Of a DNA stretch of 21,995 bases, positions 21,814 through 21,995 are shown piece after piece. The translations under genes and the position numbers were made by a program. The stretch comes from Alphaproteobacteria bacterium. GTDB lineage: Bacteria; Pseudomonadota; Alphaproteobacteria; RF32; CAG-239. Positions within the stretch are counted from its first letter, which is position 1. Each line of letters starts with the position of its first letter. Below the pieces are notes generated by a model. The model did not search any database. It saw only the letters and a program-made list of their open reading frames with translations, and was not told the origin of the DNA. The DNA lies in contig JAHHRI010000020.1 of assembly GCA_020025875.1 (NCBI GenBank), positions 1-21,995 of the forward strand, in the 5' to 3' direction.

Positions 21814-21995
21814 CTATTTGTCAGAACCGAGAATGCGCGTTCCGTTCCAGAGAGCTCCGACAATGCTATCGCCTTCGCACTCAATAACGATGCTGTCGCC
21901 ACGCTGTGGTTTTCTGTCTCCGAAGAGAGCACAGGGCAACGAAAACGGGGTGGACATTTCCGGCCAAATGCCATACTTGTCGTTCCGTCTTTCAA
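21814..21995 (-). CDS. C-terminal part of an unrecognised protein (cut by window edge)
   Basis: The last 59 codons of a minus-strand gene run off the window. The frame ending with TAG at 21814-21816 reads ERRNDKYGIWPEM..., then PFSLPCALFGDRKPQRGDS, and ends WNGTRILGSDK. Its composition (repeated GDSIV, balanced charges, hydrophobic alternation) looks like a folded beta-rich domain. An alternative open frame ending at 21795 is Ser/Arg/Cys-rich with no such pattern and is taken as a shadow. No family recognised. Confidence 0.6.
   Translation of the reverse strand, partial: ERRNDKYGIWPEMSTPFSLPCALFGDRKPQRGDSIVIECEGDSIVGALWNGTRILGSDK

Noticed and set aside
21795..21995. Alternative open frame at the right edge
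   Set aside because: Ser/Arg/Thr-rich composition; the frame ending at 21814 has a protein-like pattern and is followed by a hairpin.

Overview
The window reads as a chromosomal segment of an alphaproteobacterium with moderate to low GC and a probably fermentative or host-associated lifestyle. The strongest taxonomic clue is the gene order nuoL-nuoM-nuoN-birA-rnj, an arrangement known from alphaproteobacterial chromosomes. The alphaproteobacterial style of the PhoR-like kinase and of L33 (cysteine-free, 55 aa) agrees. No insertion sequence, prophage, CRISPR array or tRNA was seen.

Layout. (1) 72-386 is a small unrecognised gene closed by a clean terminator. (2) 456-7480 is one tight plus-strand operon of three complex I antiporter-like membrane subunits, biotin protein ligase and ribonuclease J. 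The three Nuo subunits keep the fold and landmark sequences of their families but have lost most of the charged residues that carry protons in E. coli NuoL/M/N; this is the most striking observation here. (3) 7526-8983 (minus) is a PhoR-like sensor kinase without its regulator, divergent from mutS (9090-11780). A 35-codon ORF with an excellent Shine-Dalgarno overlaps the end of mutS, followed by a secreted cyclophilin (11897-12466). (4) 12714-13651 is the ribosomal pair rplM-rpsI with a strong promoter and terminator. (5) 13895-21488 is an accessory-looking stretch. It holds a large protein with an HNH-nuclease-like motif, several lineage-type hypothetical proteins, a periplasmic BOF/YgiW-family protein, a two-subunit CoA-transferase (minus), an Mpg-type DNA glycosylase, two small membrane proteins, a short duplicated sequence and a 540-base gene-free segment rich in inverted repeats. 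(6) 21489-21656 (minus) is rpmG with its own promoter, and the window ends inside another minus-strand gene (C-terminal 59 codons).

How the genes work together. Housekeeping functions (translation, mismatch and base-excision repair, RNA decay, biotinylation) are intact by motif. The energy genes are odd. The proton-pumping arm subunits appear to be decaying or repurposed and are headed by their own terminator-isolated unit, with no nuoK just upstream. A short-chain acyl-CoA:acetate-type CoA-transferase nearby would fit fermentation. Most monocistronic hypothetical genes have good sigma-70-type promoters but AT-rich leaders with no visible Shine-Dalgarno.
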